Source of the DNA: Janthinobacterium tructae
GTDB lineage: Bacteria; Pseudomonadota; Gammaproteobacteria; Burkholderiales; Burkholderiaceae_D
Reading direction: 5' to 3'
DNA length: 64,000 nt
Assembly: GCF_006517255.1 (NCBI RefSeq)
Contig: NZ_CP041185.1
Coordinates: 2,728,001 to 2,792,000 of the forward strand
In this document: one piece after another, positions 15,423-28,100 of the stretch
Layout: each line of letters opens with the position of its first letter
How positions within the stretch are numbered: position 1 is the stretch's first letter
Made by a program: the position numbers and the translations under genes
Notes under the pieces: model-generated
What the model saw: only the letters and a program-made list of their open reading frames with translations
Databases searched by the model: none
Told to the model about the DNA's origin: nothing

Positions 15423-18110
15423 ATGAAGCAATGGATGGCAACGGGCACCGGCACGCCCAAGCAAAACACACGGTTGACCTTGAAGGCCACGGTAGCCGCC
15501 TTGGCCGGCGCGGGCCTGCTGAGCGGCGCCTCCGTCTGGGCGCAGCAGGCGCCCGCCGTGGAGACAGCGGCGGCAGAAGTGGCAGAAGTGGCAGAAGCAG
15601 TGCCGGCGGCGGCACAGGAAGCAGCGGCCGACAATGCCGGCATCGCCGTGGTGGCCGTCACGGGCGTGCGCCGCGCCGCACAAAGCGCGCAGACGATCAA
15701 GAAGAACAACGACCAGGTGGTCGACTCCATCGTTGCCGATGAAATCGGAAAATTCCCCGACAAGAACGTGGCCGAAATCCTCGGCCGCGTGACGGGCGTG
15801 CAGGTGCGCCGCGAAGGCGGTGAAGCCGGTACCGTCGTCATCCGCGGCTTGCCCGGCGTGGTGACCCTGCTCAACGGCCGCGAAATGTTCACGTCCGTGG
15901 GCCGCAGCCTGTACCTGGCCGACATCCCGACGGCCATGCTGCAGCGCGTGGACGTGTATAAATCGCAGGGCGCCGACATGGTCGAAGGCGGCACGGCCGG
16001 CGTGGTCGACGTGCGCACCAACCGCCCGTTCGACTTCAAGGGTTTTACGGCGTCTGGCAATGTGCGCGCCGAGCACCGCGACAAGTCCGGCTCGACGGAC
16101 CCGAACGTCAGCGGCATGGTCTCGAACCGCTGGAAAACCCCGTACGGCGAATTCGGCGCCCTGCTCGGCCTGTCCTACCAGCGCAGCAAATACTATGACG
16201 AGACGATCTGGAACGCCGAACCGGTGAAGCGCCCGGAAGCGGGCAATATCACCGGGCCCGATTCCGTCGGCATGATTCCGACCGTGGGCGATCGCAAGCG
16301 CTATGCGGCCAATGCCGCCTTCCAGTGGCGCCCGAACTCGCAGGTGGAAGTGTATGCGGAAGGCATGTCGACCCTGATCAAGCACGCGTTCGACAGCCAG
16401 TTCTTCGTCGGTTCGCTGCCCTGGGGCCAGAACCCGGACATCACCCTGATCCCCGGCACCACCCAGGCGGCCACGGTGGGCAAGATCGACGGCCCATGGT
16501 CGCCATTCACGCTCGGTTCGACCCAGGCGCGGCGCGACCGCTCGATCGGTTCGCAAGGCGCCATCGGCGCGCGCTGGGACATCACGCCGCAGCTGCGCGC
16601 CACCACGGAACTGGCGCGCACGGTGAGCAACTTCGAGCGCGAATTTCCCATCCTCGACTTCCTCGCGCATCCGACCAGCATCATCGGCAGCACGAACGTG
16701 AACGGCGGCGCGCAAATCAGCTACCCCGGCTACAACATGCTGGACCCGAAGAACTATACGCTGCTCGGCTTCTACGATAACCACAGCCACGACGAAGGCA
16801 GCTCGACCGACTGGCGCGCCGACGTCACTTACGACATGGACAGCACGGGCTTCTTCCGCGAATTTTCGGGCGGCGTGCGCATGGCCAAGCGCAAGGCCGA
16901 ATCGATCCGCGAAAAAAATGGCCAGGGCGGCCTGACGTCGACCATGTACGCGGACGCGATTCCCGGCCTGGCCTGCACCTCGCACCAGAACACGGGCAAC
17001 TTCGGCCTGCAAAGCTGGCTCACGCCATGCCGCGACTTCATGCTCAACAACACGGACACCTTGCGCCAGCTGTTTACGGGCAGCAGCGAACGCAGCCCGG
17101 ACGATCCGATGAGCCACTACATGGACGTGGAAAAAACCAATGCCATCTACGGCAAGGCGCGCATCGGCTTTGACCTGGCGCAAGTGCCGGTCGATGGCAC
17201 CCTGGGCGTGCGCGTGGTGCAGACCAAGCAGGACTTGCAAGGCAATTCCTCGCAAAACGGCATCATCACGCCCGTGCGCGTGAAAACGTCGGACACGGAC
17301 GTGCTGCCCAGCCTGACCCTGAAAGCCATGCTGCGCCAGGACCTGATCGCCCGCCTGACGGCCGGCAAAGCCGTACAGCGCCCGAACTTCGCCGACTTCA
17401 ATCCCGGCGTGACCCTGGGCCAGAGCCTGGAAATGGTGCGCCCGACGGGCAGTGGCGGCAATCCTGACCTGAAACCCGTGGAAGGCAAGAACCTCGACGC
17501 GGCGCTGGAATGGTATTTCGCGCAGACGGGCTCCGTCACGGCCACCGTGTTCCGCCACAACTTCAAGAATTACATCCTGTCCGGCTCGGCCAAGGAAACG
17601 TATGGCGGCATCGAGTATGACATCACGCGCCCGCGCAACACCTCGAAGGGCCATCTGCAAGGCATGGAAATGGCGTACCAGCAGTTCTACGACAAGCTGC
17701 CCGGCTGGATGAGTGGCCTGGGCCTGCAGGCCAACGCCACCTACATGACGGGCGAGCTGGAAGAATTGAATGGCAGCGCACATCCGTTCACGGGCATGTC
17801 GAAATGGTCGGCCAACATCGTCGGCCTGTACGAACAGGGACCATGGTCGGCGCGCCTGGCCTACAGCTGGCGCGACAAATATGTGGACGACTACAACTAC
17901 CGTGGCAAGGGCATCCACCTGACCGTGGCGCCGACGAAAACCCTGGACGCGTCGGTGTCGTACAAGCTCAACCCGAACACCACGGTGACGCTGGACGCGA
18001 ACAACCTGCTCGACTCGACCTACCGCGACTACCACGACACGCCGGACTACGTGCGCGATGTGCGCCGCTATGACAAGGTCGTCGGTTTGTCCGTCCGCTG
18101 GAGTTACTAA
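15423..18110 (+). CDS. TonB-dependent receptor of the Xanthomonas/Caulobacter type
   Basis: An 895-residue outer membrane receptor. A signal peptide (to about residue 42, ending near VWAQQ) is followed by an Ala/Glu/Val-rich linker and the plug. The linker-to-plug segment with VVDSIVADEIGKFPDKNVAE and LGRVTGVQVRREGGEAG is the hallmark of the large receptor subfamily first noted in Xanthomonas and Caulobacter, many of which import oligosaccharides or other complex organics. LLNGREMF and LQRVDVYKSQGADMVEGGTAG mark the rest of the plug; the barrel ends with VRWSY. The start has a GGTGGAG site. Upstream, CTTGCT-g-AGCAAG (15347-15359) is a small dyad of operator type. The gene stands alone with its own terminator. 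The ligand is unknown. Confidence 0.9.
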   Translation: MKQWMATGTGTPKQNTRLTLKATVAALAGAGLLSGASVWAQQAPAVETAAAEVAEVAEAVPAAAQEAAADNAGIAVVAVTGVRRAAQSAQTIKKNNDQVVDSIVADEIGKFPDKNVAEILGRVTGVQVRREGGEAGTVVIRGLPGVVTLLNGREMFTSVGRSLYLADIPTAMLQRVDVYKSQGADMVEGGTAGVVDVRTNRPFDFKGFTASGNVRAEHRDKSGSTDPNVSGMVSNRWKTPYGEFGALLGLSYQRSKYYDETIWNAEPVKRPEAGNITGPDSVGMIPTVGDRKRYAANAAFQWRPNSQVEVYAEGMSTLIKHAFDSQFFVGSLPWGQNPDITLIPGTTQAATVGKIDGPWSPFTLGSTQARRDRSIGSQGAIGARWDITPQLRATTELARTVSNFEREFPILDFLAHPTSIIGSTNVNGGAQISYPGYNMLDPKNYTLLGFYDNHSHDEGSSTDWRADVTYDMDSTGFFREFSGGVRMAKRKAESIREKNGQGGLTSTMYADAIPGLACTSHQNTGNFGLQSWLTPCRDFMLNNTDTLRQLFTGSSERSPDDPMSHYMDVEKTNAIYGKARIGFDLAQVPVDGTLGVRVVQTKQDLQGNSSQNGIITPVRVKTSDTDVLPSLTLKAMLRQDLIARLTAGKAVQRPNFADFNPGVTLGQSLEMVRPTGSGGNPDLKPVEGKNLDAALEWYFAQTGSVTATVFRHNFKNYILSGSAKETYGGIEYDITRPRNTSKGHLQGMEMAYQQFYDKLPGWMSGLGLQANATYMTGELEELNGSAHPFTGMSKWSANIVGLYEQGPWSARLAYSWRDKYVDDYNYRGKGIHLTVAPTKTLDASVSYKLNPNTTVTLDANNLLDSTYRDYHDTPDYVRDVRRYDKVVGLSVRWSY

Positions 18111-18148
18111 CTCATATCCCCCTCTTTCTTCCTTGCGAGGGTTTTCAG

Positions 18149-18178
18149 CGCCAGCCGGCAACGGTTGGCGTTTTTTTT
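18149..18178 (+). terminator. Intrinsic terminator of the second TonB receptor gene
   Basis: Stem CGCCAGCC (18149-18156) with GGTTGGCG (18163-18170), containing one G-U pair, then eight T residues. Confidence 0.85.
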
Positions 18179-18185
18179 GCCGGCT

Positions 18186-19007
18186 TCAAGTCTTGGCAGG
18201 GTAGTACATGTCGTAAAACCAGCCGCAAGCATTTTCGATATACTGCTGGATACGCGGCGGAATCGCATGCTGTTGCGGCGCGCGGATGCAGGAAAACTGC
18301 CGGTGCGTATATTTCATGCGGTAGTGACTGTCGCTTTCGCGCAAACCCACGCGCAGCTTGCCCGGATCGATCTGGAACGGTGCCAATCCCAGCCAGGCAT
18401 ACAGATGCGCCATACATTCGGCCGGGCGTGCCATCATGTCTTCAAACCGCAGCACGTACAACCTTTGCTGCACTGCCAGTGGCAAGTCGGGGATGCCTTG
18501 CAAATCGCTCAACGGAGCGCCGATGGTACGATCCTTGCCAAACAGCATGTCGGCCCGGCCCAGCCGGTCGTAATCGGCCAGGTGGTCGATAAAATCGAGC
18601 AGGATGGTACGCTGGTGTTGGGCTTCGACCGAACCATACACCTGCCCCAGCTCGCGCACGCAGACGATCAGCTTTGCTTCCGGCGCCAGTTGCAGCAGCA
18701 TCTCCATCGCCTTCAGCCATCCGCGATTCTTGTCCACTACGGCCTGCTTGCCGCAGTCCTGGTACCAGCCGCGCAGGAAGCCGCGCATCGCCGTCGTCAA
18801 ATGCCCATAGCTGGCGTCGAAGCTGGTATCGAGCTGGGACAGAAAAAAAGGATCGTCGCTGATCGTATGCCGCATGCCGAGCAAGGCATTGCACAATGGC
18901 GAACTATTGCCTTCACTGTGCAGATCGGGATGCTGGGCTAGTAACTGGCACAGCAACGTCGAGCCAGCACGCGGCAAGCCGGATACGCCGATAAAATGTG
19001 GAGTCAT
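18186..19007 (-). CDS. Sulfotransferase-family protein
   Basis: A 273-residue protein with the PAPS-binding loop GLPRAGSTLL at its N-terminus (about residues 8-17) and further sulfotransferase-type stretches: VDKNRGWLKAMEMLL, LIVCVRELGQVYGS and YVLRFEDMMARP. It would transfer sulfate from PAPS to an unidentified acceptor; some members of the fold instead bind other nucleotides or act on proteins or glycans. I chose the ATG at 19007. The frame is open further upstream to 19100, but that earlier ATG lies inside the terminator of the adhesin gene and its first 31 codons lack any family resemblance. The gene follows the adhesin on the same strand but is separated from it by that terminator. Confidence 0.8.
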   Translation of the reverse strand: MTPHFIGVSGLPRAGSTLLCQLLAQHPDLHSEGNSSPLCNALLGMRHTISDDPFFLSQLDTSFDASYGHLTTAMRGFLRGWYQDCGKQAVVDKNRGWLKAMEMLLQLAPEAKLIVCVRELGQVYGSVEAQHQRTILLDFIDHLADYDRLGRADMLFGKDRTIGAPLSDLQGIPDLPLAVQQRLYVLRFEDMMARPAECMAHLYAWLGLAPFQIDPGKLRVGLRESDSHYRMKYTHRQFSCIRAPQQHAIPPRIQQYIENACGWFYDMYYPAKT

Positions 19008-19072
19008 TGCATACCTGTGAGATTGTGAAGGCCATTTCGCGATTATAGGAGAGCACGGCGCCAGCAGGCTGC

Positions 19073-19109
19073 AAAAAAAATGCCGCTTCGCGTACGTCAC
19101 GAAGCGGCA
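19073..19109 (-). terminator. Intrinsic terminator of the two-partner secretion operon
   Basis: Perfect 10-bp stem TGCCGCTTCG (19081-19090) with CGAAGCGGCA (19100-19109). On the minus strand it is followed by eight T residues (19080-19073). It lies 30 bases beyond the adhesin stop. Confidence 0.92.
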
Positions 19110-19139
19110 CGTCCACTGGCAAGCCCGGTTAATGCACGC

Positions 19140-22100
19140 TTACTGGCTTTCGATGCTGGTGTTGCCAGCCGCCACAGGCAGTCGCAGGCCCGTATCGACC
19201 ACACTCAGGCGCAAGCCCGGCAAGACATTGCTGTTCACCGATGCCGTCGTCAGCACCACTGGCGTGCTGCCCTGCCCCGGCTGGCCGCGCTCCGCCACCA
19301 CCTGCACAGCGTCTTCCTTGCTGGTCACGGTTTCGCCTTTCGCCACGACATCGGCCTGCACCATATTGCCCTGCGATGGCGCCACATTGACCGCCGCGAT
19401 CACGCTGGCCACCGCGCTTTGCAGCGCTTCGGTCGGCTTGACGGTCAATACGCCCGGCGTGTACGTCAACGCATAGTTGGTCGACGTCTGGCCGGCCGCC
19501 GACACCAGATAACTGCCCGATGGCGTAGCGATGGTGGCCGGCGTGCTGAACGCCAGATTGCCGCTGACCTCGTTCGCCAGCGTGTCGTTGCCCAGCAAGC
19601 CCGTATAGCTGGCCGTGAAGGCCGGATTGACATTGCCCTGGTCTTTCTCGGCATTGCCCACCTTCACCCCCAGGGCCGCCTGCGTGATGCTGGCCGTGGT
19701 GGTTGCCGTGGCGTTGACCGTGTAATTGCCGGCGTCTGTACCGCTGAGCGCAATGCCGTTCACCGTCACCGTTTTGTTGGCGCCGGCGTTCTTGTCGGCA
19801 AAGCTGGCGCCGCTATTACTGATGTTCAGCACATCGCCGGCGATACGGTTGTCCGCCAGGGTCACGCTGGCGTTGGTGCTGGTGTCATACACGCGCGACG
19901 CGGCGCCCGTGGCGCGCACCAGCAGGCTGGCCGGCGTGATACTGGCCGTCAAGCCGGTCGGATTGCTGACCGTGTAGTTGCTGGCCAGGCCGGTGATGGT
20001 GTCGACCAGGCTCGTGCCCGTCACCGTCACGGCCTTGCCATTGGCCGCGTTCTTGTCGCTGAACACGGCAGTTTGACCCGCAATGCCCAGCGTTTCGCCA
20101 CCCACCAGGCCGCTCAAGGTACCGCCGGACAGGCTGGCTTGCGCATTGCCATCGTAGACTTTATTGCCGGCCAACTGGCCCGCCACCGTCAAGGCTTTCG
20201 GTGTGATGCTGGCCGTCAAGCCGCTCGGGTTGCTGACCGTGTAGTTGCTGGCCAAGCCGGTACTGGTATCAACCAGGCTCGTGCCCGCCACCGTCACGGC
20301 TTTGCCATTGGCCGCGTTCTTGTCGCTGAACACGGCAGTTTGACCCGCAATGCCCAATGCCTCACCCGCCACCAGGCCGCTCAGGGCGCCGCCGGACAGG
20401 CTGGCTTGTGCATTGCCATCATAGACCTTGTTGCCAGCCAGCTGGCCCGTCACCGTCAGGGCCTTGGCCGTGATGCTGGCCGTGAGGCCAGTCGGATTGC
20501 TGACCGTATAGTTGCTGGCCAGGCCAGTACTGGTATCAACCAGGGTCGTGCCCGTCACCGTCACGGCTTTGCCATTGGCCGCGTTCTTGTCGCTGAACAC
20601 GGCAGTTTGACCCGCAATGCCCAGCGTTTCGCCACCCACCAGGCCGCTCAAGGCGCCGCCGGACAGGCTGGCTTCTGCATTGCCGTCGTAGACTTTATTG
20701 CCGGCCAACTGGCCCGCCACCGTCAAGGCTTTCGGCGTGATGCTGGCCGTCAAACCGGTCGGGTTGCTGACCGAGTAATTGCTGGCCAAGCCGGTGGCGG
20801 TATCAACCAGACTCGTGCCCGTCACCGTCACGGCTTTGCCATTGGCCGCGTTCTTGTCGCTGAACACGGCAGTTTGACCAGCAATGCCCAGGCTTTCGCC
20901 GGCCACCAGGCCGCTCAGGGCGCCACCGGACAGGCTGGCTTGTGCATTGCCGTCGTAGACTTTGTTAACCGCCAGTTGGTCCGCTACCGTCAAAGCTTTC
21001 GGTGTGATGCTGGCCGTCAAGCCGCTCGGGTTGCTGACCGTGTAGTTGCTGGCCAGGCCGCTGGCCGTGTCGACCAGGGCTGTGCCCGTGACCGTCACGG
21101 TTTTGGCCGTGCCCGCGTTCTTGTCGGCAAACGCCGCGCTCTGGCCGCCGATCACCAGGGTTTCACCGCCAACCAGGCCGTTCAACACCCCACCGGACAG
21201 CCTGGCGACTGTATTGCCGTCGTAGACTTTATTGCCGGCCAGTTGGCCCGTCACCGTCAAGGCCTTGGCCGTGATGCTGGCCGTCAAGCCGATCGGGTTG
21301 CTGACGGTATAGTTGCTGGCCTGGCCGGTGCCATCCGCCAGGCTGGCGCCGCTGACGGTGACCGTTTTGTTGCTGCCCGCGTTCTTGTCGCCGAACACGC
21401 CCGTGGTGCCTGACAATACCAGGGTTTCATCACCTACCAGGCCCTGCAAGGCGCCGCCGGTCAGGCTGGCCGCCAGCGTACCGTCGTAGACCTTGTTGCC
21501 CGCGACAATGCCACCGATGGTCAGTTCCTTCGGCGTGATATTGGCCTGCAAACCGGTCGGATTGCTGACGGTGTAGTTGCTGGCCAGGCCGGTGCCATCA
21601 AGCAGGCTCGCGCCACTGGCAGTCACGGCAATGTTGCTGGCCGCATTTTGCGTGGCGAACGTGCCCGTCAAGCCGGACAGCGACAAGGTTTCACCGCCGA
21701 CCAAGCCATTCAAGGCGCCGCCCGTCAAGCTCGCCGCAAGCGTGCCGTCATATGCCTTGTTGCCTGCCGCCGCGCCCGTCACCGTCAGCGCTTTCGGCGT
21801 GATGGCACCGGTGCCGCTGGCCGTATCGCTGGCCAGGGTGTAATTGCCCGCATCCGTACCGCCGAGCACGATGCCTTCGACATGCACGGTTTTGCCGGTG
21901 CCGGCGTTCTTGTCGCTGAACGCGGCCTTGGTGGCGGTGAAAGACAGGCTGTCGCCGCCGAACATGCCGTTGTAGGTAGCGCCGGCGTTCAAGATGGCAG
22001 CGTCCGTGCCGTCATACGTCTTGCCGGCGGCCGTGATGCCGCTGACGCTGGCAATTTGCGCCAACGTGATGGTACCCGTGCCCGTGCCGGTGATGGCCGT

Positions 22101-25100
22101 CAGGTTGTAGTTGCCCGCATCGGTCCCGCCCAGAGTCAGGCCGCTGGCATTGACAACCTTGCCGCTGCCGGCGTTCTTGTCGATGAAGTTGGCCGAGGTC
22201 GCGCTGACGTTCAAGCTGTCGCCATTGAACATGCCGGCAAACGTGGCGCCGGCGTTGCTGACGGTGGCCGTATCCGTGGCGTCATACATCTTGCCGGCGG
22301 CCGTGATGCCAGTCACGCCGGTGATCTGCGCCTGGCTGATGCTGCCCGTGCCCGTGCCGGTGGTGGCCGTGAGGTTGTAGTTGCCCGCATCGGTCCCGCC
22401 CAGGGTCAGGCCACTGGCATTGACAACCTTGCCGCTGCCGGCGTTCTTGTCGATGAAGTTGGCCGAGGTGGCGCTGACGTTCAAGCTGTCGCCATTGAAC
22501 ATGCCGGCAAAGGTGGCGCCGGCGTTGCTGACGGTGGCCGTGGTGGTCGCGTCGTACACCCTGGTGCCAGTCGCAAAGCCGCTCACGCCCGTAATGCTTG
22601 CCTTGGCGATATCGCCCATGCCGCTGGCCGTATTGCTGGCCAGGGTGTAGTTGCCCGCATCCGCGCCACCGAGTGCGATGCCTTCGACATTGACGGTTTT
22701 GCCGGTGCCGGCGTTCTTGTCGCTGAACGCGGCCTTGGTGGCGGTAAACGTCAGGCTGTCGCCGCCGAACATGCCGTTGTAGGTAGCGCCGGCGTTCAAG
22801 ATGGCGGCGTCCGTGCCGTCATACGTCTTGCCGGCGGCCGTGATGCCGCTCACGCTGGCAATTTGCGCCTGCATGATGGTACCCGTGCCCGTGCCGGTGA
22901 TGGCCGTCAGATTGTAGTTGCCCGCATCGGTCCCGCCCAGGGTCAGGCCGCTGGCATTGACAACCTTGCCGCTGCCGGCGTTCTTGTCGATGAAGTTGGC
23001 CGAGGTCGCGCTGACGTTCAAGCTGTCGCCATTGACCATGCCGGCAAACGTGGCGCCAGCATTGCTGACGGTGGCCGTGGTGGTCGCGTCGTACACCCTG
23101 GTGCCAGCCGCAAAGCCGCTCACGCCCGTGATGGTCGCCTTGGCGATATCGCCCATGCCGCTGGCCGTATTGCTGGCCAGGGTGTAGTTGCCCGCATCCG
23201 CGCCACCGAGTGCGATGCCTTCGACATTGACGGTTTTACCGGTGCCGGCGTTCTTGTCGCTGAACGCGGCCTTGGTGGCGGTAAACGTCAGGCTGTCGCC
23301 GCCGAACATGCCGTTGTAGGTGGCGCCGGCGTTCAAGATGGCAGCGTCCGTGCCGTCATACGTCTTGCCGGCGGCCGTGATGCCGGTCACGCTGGCAATT
23401 TGCGCCTGGCTGATGCTGCCCGTGCCCGTGCCGGTGGTGGCCGTGAGGTTGTAGTTGCCCGCATCGGTCCCGCCCAGGGTCAGGCCGCTGGCATTGACAA
23501 CCTTGCCGCTGCCGGCGTTCTTGTCGATGAAGTTGGCCGAGGTCGCGCTGACGTTCAAGCTGTCGCCATTGACCATGCCGGCAAACGTGGCGCCAGCATT
23601 GCTGACGGTGGCCGTGGTGGTCGCGTCGTACACCCTGGTGCCAGCCGCAAAGCCGCTCACACCCGTGATGCTTGCCTTGGCGATATCGCCCATGCCGCTG
23701 GCCGTATTGCTGGCAAGGGTGTAGTTGCCCGCATCCGCGCCACCGAGTGCGATGCCTTCGACATTGACGGTTTTGCCGGTGCCGGCGTTCTTGTCGCTGA
23801 ACGCGGCCTTGGTGGCGGTAAACGTCAGGCTGTCGCCGCCGAACATGCCGTTGTAGGTAGCGCCGGCGTTCAAGATGGCGGCGTCCGTGCCGTCATACGT
23901 CTTGCCGGCGGCCGTGATGCCGCTCACGCTGGCAATTTGCGCCTGCATGATGGTACCCGTGCCCGTGCCGGTGATGGCCGTCAGATTGTAGTTGCCCGCA
24001 TCGGTCCCGCCCAGGGTCAGGCCGCTGGCATTGACAACCTTGCCGCTGCCGGCGTTCTTGTCGATGAAGTTGGCCGAGGTCGCGCTGACGTTCAAGCTGT
24101 CGCCATTGACCATGCCGGCAAACGTGGCGCCGGCATTGCTGACGGTGGCCGTATCCGTGGCGTCATATACCTTGCTGCCAGCGACGATGTTACTGACCCC
24201 ACCGATATTGGCTTTGCTGATATTGGCCGTCACGGAGGTATCGGCCAGCGTGTAGTTGGACGCCAGGCCGCCGCCGCTGCCATTGTTCAGGGCGGTGTGG
24301 ACGGTGACTACCTTGTTATTGCCGGCGTTCTTGTCGGCAAACGCGGCGGTAGGGCCTGCCGCCAGCGTTTCGCCGCTAATCAGGCCGGTGATGCTGCCCT
24401 TGTTGATGGCGGCCGTCTCGCTGCCATCGTACTCTTTATTGTCCACCGCCAGGTTAGTCCAGGTCAGCGTCTTGGGCGTGATGGTGCCGGTAACGTTGGT
24501 CGGCGCATCGAGCGTGTAATTGCTGGCCAGGCCGCTGCCATTGGACAGCGTGCCCAACGTTAACGTCACCGCTTGGGTGCCGGCGTTCTTGCCGCCGAAT
24601 ACGCCGCTCGTAACGCCCAGGTTCAGCGTTTCGCCGTCGATCAGGCCAGTCAAGGTGCCGCCGGTCAGGGTGGCGGCGGTGCCGCCGTCATATTGCCGGG
24701 TGGCGGCGGCCAGGTCCGACAAGGTCAGCGCTTTCGGCGTGATGTTTCCGGTGACACCAGTCAGCGGCCCCAGCGCATAATTGGCGCTGGCGCTGCCGCT
24801 CAAGCCACCTCTGGCGCTGACGGCGAGGTTATTGCCGGCATTCTGGCTGGCGTAATCGCCAACCAGGGAGGCGGCGTTGAAAATGACGTTACCCTGGTCG
24901 GCGACGAGCACGCCGCTGATGCTGCCACCAGCAAGCACGGCGCTGGTGGTGCCGTCATAGACTTTGCTGCCGGCGCTGACGCCGGTCAGGCTGAGCTGGC
25001 GCGGCGTGATGACCAGGCCGCCGTCGATATACGTGACCGCATAGCCAAGTTGCGTGGTTGAATACTGGCCGCTGGCGCTCACCGCATAGGTGCCGGCATT

Positions 25101-28100
25101 GACCGCGCCACCGGACGAACCGGCATACGTCGTAGTACCAAACAGCAAGCTGCTGTCCACCACATTCGAATACGTGACGCTGTTGGTGCCGGCGCTGGCC
25201 GCAAGGCCGTCATACACTTTGGTATCCTTCGATACCGTGATCACCAGCGGCTTCATGAACGAGCGCAACAGCGGCGCGCTCTGGCCGTCGTAGACCGCCC
25301 ACATATTGCTCAGCTCCCACGCCGGATTGAGCGAGCCGTTGGCCCCCGTCGCGCTGTTGTAGTTGGCCAGGGTTTTCAATTCGCCCGACGTCATGCCTGT
25401 GCCGCCCGCACTGGTCGACTGGCCGCTGGTCGTCGTATCCCAGTAACTGCCGGTGACGCTGCCTTTGCCGGTGGCGACCAGGCCGCCGCCGACGGAACCT
25501 GTGCTGACCGCGCCGTTCGCATAACTGCTGGCGATGGTGCCGGTATTGGTGCCGACCAGGCCGCCCATGGCGTTGTTGCCACCGACCGAGCCGCTGGCAT
25601 AGCTGTCCTTGATGGTGCCGATATTATTGCCGACCAGGCCGCCACCGCCGCTGTCGCCGACCACGGCGCTGGTGGCGAAACTGCCGCTGACCGTGCCTTG
25701 ATTGGTGCCCGCCAGCGCGCCGACATTGACCGAACCGGTGACCGTGCCAGCCGACAGGCCCACGTTGGCCACCGTGCCGGCGGCGCCGATGACACCAAAC
25801 AAACCGACGTTGGTGACGCCGGACTTGGCGATGGTCAAGCCGGAAACGATGCGTCCGGCGCCATTCAGGCTGCCGATGAACGGCAGCGCGCTGGTGCCGA
25901 CCGGAATGAAGCCGCCCGTGCCCCAGATATCGCCGCCCGCCGTGGCGGCCGCGCTGAAGCTGTTGCCGATACGGTAAGTGCCGGCCACGTTCAGCGCCAT
26001 CAATTGCAACTGGTGCACCGAATTGATGATGCCGGAATATTCGGCGCTGAGCATCGGCCGCGTGCCGCCGCTGCCGTTGACCGTACCGTCGGCGCCGATC
26101 GCGACCCAGTTGTTGCCGGCCGCGCCAGTCGACGAGGTGAAACTGAAAGAGGTGAAACTTGCCGGTATCAGCATCGCCGCGGCGCTCAAGCCGTTGGTGC
26201 CTGTCAGCAGGGTGCCGGCGCCTTGCGCGTAGCCGACGCCGGGCAGCACCGCATTGGCGGTGGTATTGTAGTAGCCATTGGTCAAGGTGCCAGCGCTGTT
26301 GTCGCCGACCACGCCGCCGCTGCGATTGTAGGAGGTGTCGCCGACGGTGACGGTGCCGGTGGAATAGACATTGTTGATCGTGGCGGTGTTCGAACCTGTG
26401 ACGCCACCCGTGGTCCGGTAGCCGCTGACGTTGCCGGTGGCATAACTGTTGCTAATGCTGCCGCTGGTCAATCTGTTGGTCCCCACCAGGCCGCCGACGA
26501 TGCTGCCCGTACTATTATTGATACCGACATTGCCGGTGGCATAGCTATTGCTGATGGCGCCGGTGTTATTGCCCACCAGACCGCCCACCGAGCCGCTGCC
26601 AAGCACCGCGCCGGTGGCGAAACTGGCGGTGATGGTGCTCTTGATGCCGGTATCGCCGACCAGGCCACCGACTGAAGCGTTGCCACTGATCGCGCCGGTG
26701 GCAAAACTGTTGGCGATGCGGCCCAGATTGTTGCGCACCAGCCCGCCCATGCCGCCCAGCCCCGTGCCCGTCGTGGCGGCGCCAGTTGTCCGGTTGATGC
26801 CGCTGATTGTCATGCTGCTCGAACTGTTCTGGACGACGGCGTCAAGTTGATTCCGGTAGACCAGCCCGCCGCCGCCATAACCGGAGCCAGCGATGACTTT
26901 ATACGTGCCGCTGCTGCTACTGTTATTGATGGTGCCATAGTTCCGCCCGACCATGCCGCCTCCCATGATGCCGTAGCCGGTGGTCATCGTGCCTGACACG
27001 TTGACATTGTCGATCAGGCCCCTGTTGCGTCCCGCCAGCATGCCGGCGCCAAAACCACCGTAAGAGACATCTTGCATGTTGAACGAGGCGCCAAGCAGGT
27101 TGACGTTGCGCACCACGCCAGCCGTGCCGACTTCGCCAAACAAGCCGCCCAGCTGAGCGGTGCGGACCATGGTCAGGCCGCTGATTTCATGCCCCAGGCC
27201 ATCGAAGTTGCCGCTGAAAGCGCTCGTCGCGTTGCCCACCGGCGTGAAGCCCTGGTTGCTGTTCCAGCCGGCGCTCGAACTTGCATCGATATTGCCGCCC
27301 AGCGCGTAATTGCGCGTCAGATTGCCGCGCATGCCTTGCAAGTCCAGGCCGCTGGTGCTGGCCATGTCGCCCAGGCTGTTGATGACCGTATAAGCGATCG
27401 CCGTGCCATCGCTGCCCAATTTGGTGCTGAAACTGTTGCCGCTCGGCAGGTCGATGGCGGCCTTGACATTGTAGACGCTGTTATTGCCAGCAGCCACCGC
27501 TTGCTGGCCGTATTCCAGCGCCAGGCTGGCCGTGCCCGAGCCGCGCATGGCGGCGTTGACATTGATGCTGTTTTGCGCCGTCAGCGTCAGCTTGTTGACC
27601 GACCAGCTGACGACATCGTTGACATTGATGTCGCCGGCCGTGCCGCCGCTGCCCTTGGTACTCCATATCTGCACATCGGCCGCTTTCAGGCTGTTGGTCA
27701 AGGTCGTGCCGCTGATGTTGCCGCCGCTGGCCGCGATGGTGAAATCGACGGGATCGATCAGCCAGGTGCCGGACAAGCCATTGGCCGCCTTGGCTGTCAC
27801 GTTGATGCCGTCGGCGATATTCACGTGCGCTGCCGAGGTATCGATAAAGCCGCCTTTGCCGCTGACGGGCGCGCTGGCGTCCAGCGTGCCGCCCGCGTTC
27901 ACCGTGCCGGTTTGCATGTCGCCCAGCAGTTTGATCGTGCCGCCGCGCGTATCGATCGTCTGCGCCTCGATCACGCCCGTGTTGTTGACGACGGTTTTCA
28001 GCAAGTCACCGGCCGCCTGCGCCGTCAAGACCACGCTGCCGCCGTCGGCGCGGATCAGGCCGCCATTGTTGACCAAGGCGCCCACGGCGCCCGCATTGAC

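Noticed and set aside
11984..18161. Minus-strand frames of 700, 421 and 940 residues opposite the GGDEF/EAL and TonB receptor genes
   Set aside because: Shadows of third-position GC bias; compositionally His/Gln/Val/Arg-rich with no motifs.
19008..19100. Upstream ATG extension of the sulfotransferase
   Set aside because: The extension starts inside the adhesin terminator stem and encodes residues without family resemblance.
22100..24170. Possible CRISPR or satellite array
   Set aside because: Units are 267-537 bp, coding, in frame and without short direct repeats separated by unique spacers.
19080..24563. Plus-strand frames of 777 and 971 residues, and repeated 84-91 residue frames starting MPASVPPRV, opposite the adhesin
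   Set aside because: They repeat only because the adhesin DNA repeats; no ribosome binding sites or family resemblance.
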